Source: Sphagnum magellanicum (lineage: Eukaryota > Streptophyta > Sphagnopsida > Sphagnales > Sphagnaceae). Taken from it: a DNA stretch of 64,000 bases. Every line of letters begins with the position of its first letter. The first letter of the stretch is position 1. The notes beneath the pieces were generated by a model. The model searched no databases, had not been told where the DNA came from, and saw nothing but the letters and a program-made list of their open reading frames with translations. Of this stretch, positions 12,901 through 26,682 are shown piece after piece. The position numbers were made by a program, and so were the translations under genes. Where the stretch lies: the NCBI GenBank assembly GCA_021904315.1, contig CM038918.1:14213349-14277348 (forward strand). Direction: 5' to 3'.

Positions 12901-15900
12901 TAATGTCCTTATGAATAACTTACAAACTTTATCATCATTGCCTAAACATAGATTTTCAAACAAACAAAATGTTGAAATGTAAAATATTAATACTTTCATA
13001 ATCAAATGTAAATGATCAAAACTTTATTTATCAGGCACCTTGTTGTTAAATCAAGTTAGATACTAGTACCACACTAACATTATGCAATTATTTTAGTAGG
13101 GAAAGGTAAAATTATTTTTCACTTTAGTAAGTTCCTTCACGTACTAGGCCCACATGAACATATTTGTTATATCCTCATTCTTTGCTTGATTTTGATTTAA
13201 CTTATACCAAAAATTTCAGAATATATAGATTTTTAATCAAATTGTTAGTTTTGTAGTTCTGTATATGGATGAGCATGTTGGATCATTTTTGTTAAAAAAA
13301 AATTTTAAATAAAAATAAATGGGTGCAAAAGGGTTTCAATTCATACAACATAATGCAATGTACTTTGATTTATTTCTCATCAATAGCCATATGTGAGAAG
13401 ATATTCATGAAGTAATTCAAGATCTAGTTGTTTATATAGATTACTTGATTGAAATTCATCAAGTACCAATGTACGTGCACATTGTAAAAGTGAACACTAT
13501 ATATGAGACCCATCCATAAATTTACCCCTACATTTCCAAAATCCATGTAAGGTGTTCATTTGTTGGTCAAGTTCAAATCGTTAACCATTGTTAGGTCTTA
13601 TTATCCCTTTTCAGTTTTTGTGCTAAATTGATTATTCATCATGGGTGTTGATTCTACATACTTAATTGGCAAGCTTTGCTAAAACTATAATGAATATTGA
13701 TATATTGTATGAGGAATAACAACCAGTAATGTTTGAAAATAAATAGGATTCGATCAAATCCTTCTAGTTAAAAAGCTAAATTTAATCAAACCTTGCTCAC
13801 CTTTTAGTTTTTAATAGCATATCATTCAATGTTTCTTTACATACAATTGTTTAGATTTATAGCTTTTTTGACAAGGGGTTGTGGGTTCAAATTTAATTGA
13901 GTGCATAATGTGTTCACATGGTTCAGCCAAAGTGGCACTTATGATGGATACCCAAAGCTTGATTTTCATGAAAAAAATTTAGATCTATTAGTTGTATAAG
14001 AATCAAACACTCTTGAATTATTGTATCCAAAGTGCTTGACTTGTAAGAACAACTCCAAATGATGCTCAATATGTGACCCAATAAACAAAATTCTCACATC
14101 CAAAATTTTATTTTATTTTATTTCCAACCCAACTATAAAACTAAATTTGGGATTACAAATAGGTGAGAGACTATTAATAGCAAACCACCTTACCTAATCA
14201 TTATGGTTGGCCAGTCCAAAATAGGGATCAATAGTTATATCTTATTTATTACATCCATCATACTAATCAAATCATATTCATTATGCCTTCTATGAAGTTC
14301 AATCTTTTGTGAAAAAAATGTTGGGCCAAAACCATTATGTTGAACTAAAGTGACATGTTTTGATTTTTTTCATCCATTTTAATTTTGTTATGCCACATAC
14401 TTAGCACCATTGGAGTTGTTTTAATAATGCATGTGCTTTCAAAAATGTGTTGAAATTAAAAAATTAATTAAAATTTGGATTGACATGTCATAACAACATC
14501 ACAAACTCACTAAGTTTCATAGGTTTGTACAAATTTTGTGTGAAATTTAGTTTCATAAGTTTGTACAAAAATTGTATGAATTTCATGTTATGGTTAATAT
14601 GAATGATATTTGTAAATATTCAATATCTTACACGTTCAAACATATGAAACATTTTTTTTTAAAAACATACATGAATGTTAATGTTTAATACATGAAACTT
14701 GCATAATTTTATGTGAAATTATATCACAATAATTACATAGATTTAATTAAAATGTAAATCTCATGTACTTCACATCAAAACATCATAAGTTTAAAAAACC
14801 ATATCATTTGTATAAAATTTTATTTTTATTTTTTTGTAATCATTTTTACATTTCAAATTTCATGAATTTTGCATGGACATATTGTTTAATGAATTTTGCG
14901 TGAATTCTATTGAAATTTCATGATATTGGAAGTTTGTGATGAATATGCAACTTGAAAATAACCTAAATTTTTTAAATTTTGAATCATAAATATTTGGAAT
15001 TGAAAAACAAAAACAAAAAAAATCCTTTCAATGTTTTTAACCTCAACCTCATTTTGGTTTTGGTTAGGAGAAGTCAATTGTAAAGACCATTTTGATTATT
15101 TTAAAATGTGTGAACTAAATTATAGGATTTCATGAAGTGTGACAAGATGTGTAAAATTAAACATTTTTCATTATCATAATATACAAGGAAATAATGTTTT
15201 TCTAGAAGATTGGAAATTTTGGATTTGAAACATTTAAAATTTCAACCCAATTTTAAAGTGGTCGCATAATAAGATATTTGGAATTATTTTACATGAAAAG
15301 TTATAAATAAATAAAAATTAATTGACGGATTATTTCATTGTTTGGTGTGTTTCCTTTTGCATATCAATATATATGTTTTTCCAATTTTGTGATCCATACT
15401 AAAAAAAATTCAAGAATTTTCTTTTCATTTTCATTTTTACTTTTTTCATAATGTACAGAAATTAATTATTATATTTTTATCATATGTCGAAGACTCCATT
15501 TTTTAAAAAAAAAATTTGTTCACCTTAAATTTGGCCACAACCAACTTTTTTAAAAAAATCAATCAAAAGTTAATTTCAATAGACCCATGATGTTTTATGT
15601 TTAAGTGTTTGAAAATTCTTGATAATTTCATCTTATTTTTTCATCCCATTTTCTTATAATGCTTGAGCATGAAAACAAAAATTCTCTTTTCATTTATTTT
15701 ATTTATTAAAATTTTAGTAATTTTAAATATAGTATAATTTTGGACTTAACAAAAAAAGTTAATTATTTAAAAAATGAATTTGCTAGCACATTAATCATCA
15801 TCATGTTGATGATTGAAAGGTCTTGCTATGTCGTGTTTGTGTTGCCTAAAATGTTAAATGATGTGGTTTGAGTAATGTTTTTAATTTATTTTCTTGTTTT

Positions 15901-18547
15901 ATGATTGTAATAATAATGAACATTTTGTGTTGGACTATCCATGTGTCATTGTTAGTGTGTTGGTATTTAATTAGATTCATGACTTGGATTCCCAAACATT
16001 ATTCATTCTTTTTATTTTAAATCATATAAAATAGTTTGGCCAAATTTCACCAATCATTACATTATCTTTTGTTGATGGATTCACAACTTGGACATAATGC
16101 ATTAAATTATTATTTTCAAACCAAACTATAACAAGTCATCATATTCATGATCCATTTGAATAAAACCTTATGTGTCAATGTTCTTTTTATGCAAAATTTT
16201 GCCCAATTGCAAAAACAAATTGAAGATTGCAACCCATACTAAGGTAAATGTTTTGAGAAAAATTGTTAAAAATAGGGGTTTGGGATTGGGTTTGCAAAAT
16301 TTAAAAGACTTATTTAGATTACAAGTCACCAAATAGCAACAAGACTACAACATTTTTTATTATGTTATTGTCATTTAATGTTAAATCCTTTTTGGGATGT
16401 TAATTAATGATGCAACATCATAAAATTGGGGGAAAAAAATCATTGATGTGTGTATTTATAATGTGCATATATATTTATATTTATGTTTTATTATTGTTGA
16501 ATTGTCATGTCAACATGATTAATTTTAATCACAACTATAAGATGTCAAATTAAATTTGAACCTTCACCTTCACAATGACAAACCCAAGTCCTTACCATTT
16601 GACCACAACTTTAAATGGTGAGAAACAAATTAATAATGTAATTGCATAAATACAAAATATGTATAGTTAAAATTTCAGGTTTTTAATTTCATAATTATTG
16701 TATGTTTAATTTTTACTTTTGAAATTACATTAGATATAAATATTGATGAACAAATTTTATGTTGTGCATGTCCATCATTAAATTATGTTTGAAGTTCTAA
16801 AAACATTTAAGGCATCATATACTCCTTATCACATAAGAAAAGAAAATATATTATGTTTTATGTCACGATGCCATTAGAAACAAAAGACACATATTTTATA
16901 TCACAACAACCATACATGGTGACATGTCATCACTTGTGCCATGCTCCAACAATTGAATTTAATCATAATATATGACAATTACAATCTCCACATAGGTCTC
17001 ACATGGTCCACATCAATTTTCCAAATGCCTAAAATGAAAATTAAACCTATCCAATTAAGACATAACTACATTTTATTAGTCAAAACAAATACAATTAATC
17101 TTGTTAGTTAAATAACAATGACTTTACAACCATTGTAATCATGATGATAAGGATGGAAAAAACATGTTTTTGTTGCAATGGAATCACAATGTGTGGTTTT
17201 CTCCCTCTTTGATGTAGTTATCTTGGATGTTTTTTTTTCCTTTCATCATCATCTTTTTTACATGGTTGGTTTTTTTGTTCTAACTAATCAATTTGTGTGA
17301 CAATTTTGCTAGAGAGATTAATACCCTCTTCCTTTTACATGGCTTTGTTAAATTTTGAAAAATATTTATTTCGAAATGATTTGCAAAAATATGGGGAATT
17401 TCTTATTCTTGTCCTAATAAGCCTCTTCTTAGACCCTCCACATGGCAACATAGGTGAGTGGCTACAAAGAAGTGCCACTTTTTTTCCATAAAAGAGATTT
17501 TTTCTCTCTATGTGATGCAATTTTTTAACATTCATTTTCCATTGCAATTTGTTTTGTTGACTCATGTTTATTGTAGTTCAAAGTCTTGTTACATTCATGT
17601 TTGTATGTAGTTGTCTTCATGATTATTGTTTTGCTAAATCAAACTTGTAAATTAAACATTGAATCTTAAATTTTCACATTTGTTGCCCAATGTGTTGGAA
17701 AGCACTATATGTTGGGCTTTTAAGCTTTAAGCTTCCATGAATTACCTTGTCATGAATAACATCCAATTTACAATGTTGAAAATGATTTGTAAATGATTCT
17801 TTTTTCTTTTTCTTTTGTTATGTTTATAATTTGTGTAATGAAATGAATTTCAAATGTTATTTTTTCTCTTCTACTCCTTGATTTTCTTTTTGCTCGTTTT
17901 CATTCAATTGTTTTACTTGGCACTCATGAATCATTTGTGTTATCATTGTTCATTGGCCTACCCTCTATTATCATTAAGGTCCTTTTGTGTTAAAAATATG
18001 AGAAAGATTCAAAGAAAAGACTAAGAGAACCATAAATCATTGAAATAAGCAAATTTTCACTCAAATAAAGTTTGATTTCTCATGCATTTATTTTGCTTTG
18101 GTAGACAAGTTAGTATAAAACTTAATTCAAGTGAAATCATATTGTCTAAGCTTGTTTTGAATTAGTTATGCATAAACAAAGTTCATAATATTAAAGTTAT
18201 ACATGCCAAAATGTGAAATAAACTTTTTTAGATGAACATGACTTATGTCAAAATAGAAAAATAAATGTTTTATAAATAAAGAAAACATAAACACTAATTT
18301 GAAAATGGAAAAGCCAATGCAATTGGTCCACCATAACTTACTTTTAATCCCATTTTCCTATGCATTTTTAACAAAAAAACTATATATAATTCACATGACG
18401 TGGTGAGAATTATCACTTAAAAAATAACACAAAATCACCAATCATTTCAAGTCAAAATTTCATAAGAGCACAATTTTGAAGCCCACCTTAAGGTTCATTT
18501 TATCGTGCTCTTACCTTATGTAACCTGAATAGCCTAAGCACTCAACA
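12901..18547. other. AT-rich gene desert
   Basis: Nearly 6 kb of strongly AT-rich DNA with short ORFs and no recognisable protein motif on either strand. One short tandem duplication (14513-14583) is listed separately. Otherwise I see nothing in it. Confidence 0.5.
14513..14583. repeat. Short diverged tandem duplication, about 36 bp
   Basis: Two adjacent units share 'agtttcata.gtttgtacaaa' followed by 'ttgt.tgaattt'-like text. They differ at several positions. Confidence 0.6.
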
Positions 18548-18548
18548 A

Positions 18549-19110
18549 TCTTATATATTAAAGCTATAGTGTCTGTCTATCTGTCTGTCCGGACAATGCC
18601 TGGAAAATTATTCTAGTCACTGCTCGTTCCCTGTCATGTGCTTTGTAGAAGGGGGGGGTGTCGGGTAAGTTGAGGAATTTCTTGATTTGGGAATTTCGAT
18701 CTGTGTGACATTTATTACCCAACTGACATCTTCGAGGACCTGAATCGAGGTGGCTAGAATCCTCGATAAAGGACTTGAATTGAGATTCTCAGTACCCGGT
18801 CCAGACCTCGAGACGGACCTGAAACGAGGTTCCCAGAAAGAAAACCCGTTGTTGGGGACCTGAAACGAGGTCCTCAGAGAGAAAACCTGTCGTTAGGGTC
18901 TTGAAACGAGAATGCACTCTTTTACTCACCAACACTGAGTTTGTTTTTTTTTTAAAAATTAATTTAAAAATTTAAATATTTCAAACCCTAAGAGCCGCCT
19001 GCTTCCTGTTCTTTGAAAAAATAGGCCAGGGCAGCCGCTGCGGGGGGCCGGGCGAGGTGCCACGGGTGGCTGGAGTGGCGTAGCCACGGGTTGCCCTCAC
19101 TCGTGAACAA
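18549..19110 (+). mobile_element. Helitron-like, GC-rich non-autonomous element (tentative)
   Basis: A CpG- and GC-rich island sits inside the AT desert. Its left edge reads A|TCTTATATATTAAAGC followed by 'gtctgtctatctgtctgtcc', a style seen at 5' ends of many plant Helitrons (TC start after a host A). Inside, five spaced copies of a GGACCTGAAACGAGGT-like motif start at about 18736, 18771, 18815, 18856 and 18896. Near 19068-19092 a GC-rich segment can fold with a GTGGCT/AGCCAC stem. I could not find a clean CTRR terminus after the hairpin, so the 3' end and the class are unsure. There is no Rep/helicase ORF. Confidence 0.4.
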
Positions 19111-21274
19111 AAATAAAATATGTGATGTTGAATGAAATTCATTCATGAATGACATGTTAATTTAAATGCATTATCATATAAATTATTCTTCATCATAATA
19201 TGCCTACGTTGATTACTGATTGTTAGGTTCATCATTCATTACATTCAAGACCTCTTTTTATACTATTTCATAAAACATCTTTAAGGGTCATCAAGTTTAA
19301 AAACCTTCTGCTAATTGAACCTTCTAAAATTTTGCACCAACTAAGCTTTCCAAAAACCTTCGCCAACTTGGGGTTTTAGAATTGTTTCCCATCTTAACAT
19401 TTAAAAATTTTCTACAATCTACAACAAAAATCTTTACAACCTTCCAAACATATTCTTTACAAATATTTTAAGAAATTTGTATGCATGCCTATTTTCTTAC
19501 ATTTTTCTTTTGCCATCTCCACCACATTAAACCTTTTGCTACCACCACCTTTAGCTCCTTTTGCTATGTGAATCAACCTTTGCTTGTGTGCATTTTTTCA
19601 CATGTTTTATTGTTGTCAATACAACAAATTATAGTTTATTTGACCAAAAAAATTAGTCAAAGACAACCCAAAAATGACATTTGCCAACCTCATCAATCAT
19701 TTATATTGGACAAATCAATTTCGACATATCCAATTTGATTAGTTTTTTTTTACTAGGTTGTTTTATTGGGTTTTTTTACTAGTCAAATGGGATTGGGAAA
19801 TGAGAAAATTTGATAATATGTTAATATTATCTAAAAATTATTTCCCAAAATAATAATAATTCATTCATTTACCTACCTATCCCCCTAATTATTAATGCAA
19901 GAAAATTATATATTTACCTACCTCTGTAGATTAGGTTATTTAACTTAAGTTGCATAGCCTAACTAGCCCAAGCGGGCTAAGTTAGATAGGTTACATAATT
20001 GCACTACCACTTTCATAAGGCAAATTTTTTGGTGAACAATTTTTAGTAAACATGTTTATTTTTTTACAATAGTTACATAGGTAGATATGTAAGGAATCTT
20101 CACCTAGGTAGCTTATACTAGCCAAGGTTATGTTATAGCCTACCTAGGTTATAATATTATGCTACTTAAGTTATATTAAGCTACATAATACATTAGCCTA
20201 CATATATTAGCTTATATTTATATTAGCATCAGGTATTTATATTAGCCCAAACAACCACCTAAGCTATACTAACATAGCTACCTACTTGCTAAGTATAATA
20301 TTATTAACATGGCCCTATGTAACATGTAGGTATATTAGATATATGAACTTAGTTAACATAGGTATATTAGCCTAAATTATTTATGTTACCTAGATTAGGT
20401 TATTTATGAGATTCTATAATTTTAATTTATGATCAAGATTTTGAAATATCAATGCTAATATTATCTATTTATTTATCTAACTTCAACTATATATCCTACC
20501 TACCTTACCTAGTTTGTTAGTTACCTTACCCTACTTTAACTATAACCTATCTACTTTAAATATAATTAATGCCCATACCAAAAATTTTAAAATTTACCTA
20601 CCTACCCTATTTATCTAGTTCACCTTACCTAGCCTCTTACTTATTTAATTAACCTAATAATTAATGCACAAAATAATAATTATGTATTTATTTTCCTACC
20701 CACTTACCTATCTACCCTACCATACCTTCCTACCTCCTAAGTCCTTAACTATTTAGGACCTACCCACAACCTACAAGTACTTATGTAATATTTCTTTTCC
20801 AATTTTATGATTACATGTCCTATTTGATTACATGTTTCATTTGACTACACAATTGTTATTTTTTATTTAAAATGTTCATGTTTTGTCCTATTTGACTGCA
20901 TGCTTCATTTGCCTACACCCTTGTCCTTTTTTATTACAATGCTCATCTTTTTGTAATATTTGATTAAATGTCATATTGACCAATAGTCAAAAAGATCATT
21001 TTAATAAATTGAACCAATAAAAAAAAAGATGCCACTTCAACAACCAAAGGCCTTTAATCAAGTTGACTAACTTCTTAATAAAAATGGATTGGGAAATCAA
21101 GTTGAACATCTTGAAAAATCATGATTTGTTGTAATATGCCTCAAAGTCACCATGTCACCCATGCCTTCCCCTTGATGTCATTAAATCCCCTTCCTTTCAT
21201 GTTATTTTAATTGTTGTCCAATGTCTGAACAAATTTTTTTATAGCAAAATAGTGTTTATATATGTTCACCCAAA
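19111..21274. other. AT-rich DNA with many CTAC/GTAG-type tracts
   Basis: From about 19870 to 20780 the sequence is dominated by degenerate 'cctacctacc', 'ttagcctac' and 'taggta' words, as in a decayed microsatellite field. No gene is seen. Confidence 0.55.
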
Positions 21275-21523
21275 CCCACTTAATATCACCCTTGCAAACC
21301 ATTTTAGATTTTGAATTTTGAAGGTAATTGTTTATGTGATTTGTAATATACACAATACCCACTTAATATCACCCTTGCAAACCATTTTAGATTTTGAATT
21401 TTGAAGGTAATTGTTTATGTGATTTGTAATATACACAATACCCACTTAATATCACCCTTGCAAACCATTTTAGATTTTGAATTTTGAAGGTAATTGTTTA
21501 TGTGATTTGTAATATACACAATA
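21275..21523. repeat. Perfect tandem repeat, 3 x 83 bp
   Basis: Units start at 21275, 21358 and 21441, each beginning 'cccacttaatatcaccct' and ending 'atacacaata'. By eye the three copies are identical. Perfect identity in a decayed neighbourhood points to recent expansion, or to an assembly effect. Confidence 0.95.
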
Positions 21524-21721
21524 TTAAAGCTCACATTAGTTTTTGCCTTGAATGTTATTTTCAAATAATTTGTACAATTTGAAATGAGAGTTAATAAAAA
21601 ATTAAATTAAAAATACATATCCATCATAATGTGTTTTTAATAAGTAGATGTAGTTGAAGCTTCAAAATATAATTGTTGAATGGTTATTGGTGGAATGCGT
21701 TATCACACTAGCAAAACAAGG

Positions 21722-21738
21722 ATATATATATATATATA
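21722..21738. repeat. (TA)n microsatellite
   Basis: A short uninterrupted alternating AT tract. Confidence 0.9.
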
Positions 21739-22329
21739 CCTTAGCTATGAGTCATGTTTGACACTAGTTAAAGGTTAGCTTGAAAAGAAGCCTAAGAATT
21801 TTTTTCCAAATTTCTATAAAATTTTAACTAGTTGAAAACACAAGATAACTTTGAAACTCACTAATAGCCTTTACATACTTAAAGACTATTATTAAAATTT
21901 TGAAATATTCCGATTGAAATCATTGGACCTTTTTTCTTTCAAAAAATAAATTTTTTGCAAGATTTGTCGAACATGAGTCATAGGTATAGTATATACATAT
22001 ATGTTCTTCTTGAGAATTTTTTTTCAACCATTGAAATATGTAGTTTTTAAAAAATGAAGCAAAAAAATTGGAAATATTTGTGGATAATACTATAATTGAT
22101 TTATTACAACCAAAAATTTAAATAATTTGGGATAATGAAATAAAAGAATTGGATGAAATTTATTACAAACTTCATTTTTAGTTGTGGCATTCTTTTTAAT
22201 ATTGTCAAAACAATTCAATCCCAACATATATTAATTGTTGTTTTTCAGTATGGCCTTTGTTATAAATTTCCAAGATGTGAAAATTGAAGACCACTATTAT
22301 TAATATAAGTTAAATGTGATCTTATTAAA

Positions 22330-23470
22330 AAATCAGGCATCACCAAAGAAAGTTGGGTAAAAGCAACCTATAAAATTATTTGTGATGGGTGGGCATGTAG
22401 AAATGATAGATTATTGTTGAATATCTTAAGTGTGAGCCCCATAGAAGAATATTTTAAAAAGGTAATTGATACAAGTGGGAAGCAAAATAATGTGGCCTTG
22501 TACATTAAACAACATTTATAATGCAATTGGGAAAATGGGTTTTGAAATTGTTATGCAAGTGATTGGGTTTTGATAATGTGACAATATGCCAAAATGCAAT
22601 TCACATGTAACATCATTGAGGCTAAATATTTGCGCATTACCTATTATGCTTGTATTGCATATACCATTGACCTTGTTATTGAAGATATAGGAAAATTAAA
22701 ATGGGTGAATATAATTGTTAAGGAAGTTTTAAAATGTATCAAAAATAATTTTTATAAAATTCAAGAGTTATTTAGAGGTCAATTTTCAAGAAAAAACATT
22801 TGCAACTATTGAAACTAGGTGATACTCGTTTTTGGAACAAATTTCACAATGTTGGAAAGAATGCAAAAGGTGAAAATTCAAATTAAAAAAAATAGTTTCA
22901 ATGAAAAACAAAATTCACAATAAATGTAAATTATGAAATGTGCACCTTTAAGTAGTTAATAATGGGAATTATTAATTTTATTATTAAATAATCGAACCTT
23001 GTATTTCTTATGTAACTTATAGATTCTAGGAAACCAAAAATGGACAAATTTTCGGAACATTATGACCAATTAATTGGAAAAATGGATATAATGGAAGGAT
23101 TAACAATAGAAAAAATAAAAATGGTTTTTTTATTAAATGACAAAATGTTGTCATTTTATACATAGTCATATTCACTTGGTAGAAACCACGTTGGATTTAA
23201 GGGATTTGAAAAAGATTTAAAAAATAGTAATGGGATTTTGAATTTTTAAAAAAAAAATCTTCAATAACATGATCATATGAATATTGAAAAACAACTTGCA
23301 TCTTAAAAGAATATAAAGGGTCTTTTTGCAAGCCTAAAAACATTCTTGATTGGAAAAGAAATGTCTATTTATATTTGGTGGAAATCTAATGGTTTTGAAC
23401 CTTCAAATTTGCAAAAGTTTGCAATCAAAGGTTTGAACCAAGGTATAATGGTGTTAACATTAAAAAGAAA
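22330..23470 (+). mobile_element. hAT transposase relic (DUF659 plus dimerisation domain)
   Basis: Several hAT/DUF659-family blocks lie in order on the plus strand. About 22339-22530 encodes ITKESWVKATY and IICDGWACRNDRLLLNIL, then FKKVIDTSG, matching the usual 'SDGWTDRRNRTLINFL...KSVDAS' block. About 22640-22760 encodes YACIAYTIDLVIEDIGKLKW, the 'CAAHCLNLILEDIGKL.WV' block. About 22825-22870, after a frameshift, gives FGTNFTMLERMQKVK, the 'TRFATNFLMLERL' block. About 23370-23456 encodes IWWKSNGFEPSNLQKFAIKG, matching the C-terminal hAT dimerisation domain (WW..YG...P.LQKLAIRIL). Stops and frameshifts separate the blocks, so the copy is dead. I did not identify the BED finger or terminal inverted repeats. 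Confidence 0.82.
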
Positions 23471-26301
23471 ATAAATATTATTGAAATTATTGAAAGTAAT
23501 AATATTATTCTAAAATAGTTGCAAGGAAATGTTATGAAAAAATATTTGAATTGAAGTTGAATAATAACTTAAATACTAATTAATATACTTATGATCAATT
23601 AAACATGATGTTGGTCACTATATATCTTGGATGGGCATGATGGTGGTCACTAGAGGTTTCATACGGTAGTCCCAAAAAAACCTTGTTATAGATGATCCTT
23701 ATTAAGTTCTCATCGAATGTGATTTTAGCCATGCAGAAATATACTTAAAGAAATTACTAAATAAAATTAAAGTTTACATAGAAATTAAATCAAGAAGGTA
23801 GGAATAGTTTCCTTCACCTTTTGTTATCCCTAACTTTCCTTATTTATGTAAAACCTTTGAATAAAAACTAAGGATTATGTTAAACAATGAATGTCAAATA
23901 GATCAACCACATTAATGTTAGTTTGCAAATTTTGAAATTGGATAGTCCTTAATGGTTTTATGAAAATATGGGTGAAATCACACTAAAGGTGAGCCACTTT
24001 TGTTCAAAAAAAGTGATGTATAACAAGTATTATAATATGCAGTAAGCTAAAATCTTGATGGCATCCTTTAGTTATCCTAAACATAGATAAAAAACTTTAG
24101 AATTTGCACAACAACATTTTTTTAATTCAAAACTCATTTTGATCCAATGGTTAGATCATGAAAATGTTTGGATAAAATCAATGTACACAAAATATACAAC
24201 TTACAATTTTTGAATGGCCATAGGGCCTCATGTTTATGATTCATGAAACATTATCAAACAAAAGAAAATTGAAAAAATAATATAATGCCCATCTATAAAA
24301 TCTCCTCCTCTGATATGGGAATGGTTTTTTCCTAAGAATAGGATATTACTATGCATTCGTTACTAAACAAATGCAAAAAAAAACATTTTTTGGATGATTT
24401 TCATCTAAAAAATTTAAATTTCTAAATTCTCCTAGATTTAATTGATGTATATCAATATCATACACCATAAAAATTTCACCCAAGAATTCCATCCACAACC
24501 CTAGTTTTGAAATATATATTCAAATTTTCAAACTTTCTAGCAAGTATTATTTTATCATGAATATATTTTGTATGTTCAAAATTTTCAATGTTTATTGAAT
24601 TTTTCAAAATAATTGATTGGATGAAATCTAAAGTTAATAAAATATACTTAAAACAAGCAAAAAAATTCAAAATGTGATGTCCATACATTAACAAAAAAAT
24701 TTATCACATAAAGACTATATGTGTGATTACAATTTTGGGGGGCCTTAATGTGCTTTCACCCATATCCATTTCTTGTTGTGTGCTAGGAGTGAAGACAATT
24801 TGAATCTCCCTTGCCTACACCTTTTCTTTGATGTAATGATGTTAAATCTTGATGTGCTTTGTTCACACATGAAAAAAAAGATTGTGTACAAGTTTAATAC
24901 TACTTTGATTATCCTTCAAAAGTAATGTCAATCCATCCCCTAGAAGTTGTAACTCTTTCAATACACAAGGGGAATAACTTATATGTGGAAAAGGAATGGT
25001 AACTTTGTGAAGTTTTCTAGTGGTCTTTTAGGATCTAGTTATAAACAATGGCCAATGACACCTACAATTTGGGAGCACATCCAAGTGCAATATAAACACA
25101 CGTAAGAAGGTGGAGGATATCAATTTAAATGGAGTTTTAAAATGAAGTGGTGAATCTTTAAATGGGAATTGAACACTTCACTTAGTTTTTCTATGAAAAT
25201 ATTAAATACCATTTCCTTGCGATCATTGTCTTCAAGATCCTTGGCGTTTTATTCACTCAAATGTTTCCCAAGCTTCCATCTTCAAATAAACAAAAGTTCA
25301 AATGTTGTGTGTTGTTTAGAATGACACCTACAATAAAAGTTCAAGTGTTTGTGTGTGTTTTTGATGTTCATGTAGAATTGTTATGTTGTTATGTGCTTGC
25401 ATAGGATTTGAAGTGTTTTTTGTGAATATACTATAAAGAGAAGATTGGTGACTCTTCCCAATTATGGGATGTGGTGTGAACATAATGAGTCAATGGTTGT
25501 TTATGCTTTGTCTATGAACCATTTTGGTTCCAAATTATAGTAATTAGTTTTTTTCCCCTTAGTTTATGCAATTTGACATGACCTTGGAATTGATTTAAAA
25601 GCTCTTTTTAATTGCATCATGGAACTTTCACACCTTTTTTTTCACATTGGGAGTTAGGGCATGTGTCTTAAGTTTGCATTTTGTTGCAAAACCAATAATT
25701 AGTAAGGGTACTTACTATGGATACCACTTGATAAATTTAAAGATGTGTTTAGAAGGTGACGATAGGAGCTACACCTTTTTTTGTAACATTTACATTGGGG
25801 CATGATGTTTATTACAATGACATTCTAATGGGAGGCCTCCAAGAGGTGTTTCAAAACAATCTTTATAGGGTAGGTTTAAAATGGGACCATTGGGCATGTT
25901 CTTAAATAATTCCACCATACACAAACAACTCCTTTTTTATTTCTAAGTGTATTTTGAAGGATCTCCCCCAACAAAAGAACCTTAGAGCATTATGTGAGAG
26001 GAGCTCCCCCATTTTTATATGTTCCCACGTTCCCATTAAAATATTTCTTTTCTATTTCAAGGTTTTTTTTTCCTAGGTAAAATTTTACAGTGTGGAACTT
26101 GTGTCACAATAATGTTCACAAAAATCTTTATAAAATTGAATAGGAATTCACACTACTTAGAAAGTCAAAGGTTCAAAAGAAGCTCATATGCAAACTATAT
26201 AAAATCAAACCAGCCTTTTAAAGGTTGAAAAAATATAAGTTAGAGGTTGTAAAGTGTTCTTCTAAACTCAACTACAAGTTTTTCACAAGTTGATTACAAA
26301 A
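23471..26301. other. AT-rich intergenic DNA
   Basis: It may contain the 3' flank of the hAT relic. I find no conserved coding block, RNA gene or repeat array that I can defend. Confidence 0.45.
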
Positions 26302-26682
26302 CTATTGTCTAGTGTTGGGAATTTTAGTTAGATCCACTATGTTATAAATTTTAATTTGGTAGGTTGTCATGTTTTCAAAAAATCCATAATTTTTTTCATC
26401 TACACTGAGAGTAGAAGGAAGATTCATTGATAAATCTCCAAGAACAACACAAGGGTTCATTGTCGTTAGCTGAGAAACAATTGCATGCATGTCGGAAACT
26501 ACTTTGGCTATGCTTGAAACTTGAAGTGTTGTTGGATTTGTAACAATAATGTTTGTTACTATTGAAACTTGAAACATTATTGGATTTGTAACAATGTTTG
26601 CATTTTTTGTTGAATCACATGCAAAAATATTTCTACAATTCTCCTTTTCATCAGCATTTTCTTGCAGAAAAGTTAATGGCAT
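26302..26682 (-). CDS. 126-aa ORF of unknown status in the AT desert
   Basis: An open frame of 126 codons (MPLTFLQENADEKENC...) is unusually long for DNA this AT-rich. It contains an internal near-repeat (IVTNPIMFQVS and IVTNPTTLQVS) produced by a local DNA duplication around 26510-26600. It has no recognisable domain, and no splice context or neighbours support expression. It may be a chance ORF or a fragment of a transposon-borne gene. Another coding-like minus-strand stretch lies about 0.9 kb away, near 27535-27660 (see findings). Confidence 0.2.
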   Translation of the reverse strand: MPLTFLQENADEKENCRNIFACDSTKNANIVTNPIMFQVSIVTNIIVTNPTTLQVSSIAKVVSDMHAIVSQLTTMNPCVVLGDLSMNLPSTLSVDEKNYGFFENMTTYQIKIYNIVDLTKIPNTRQ

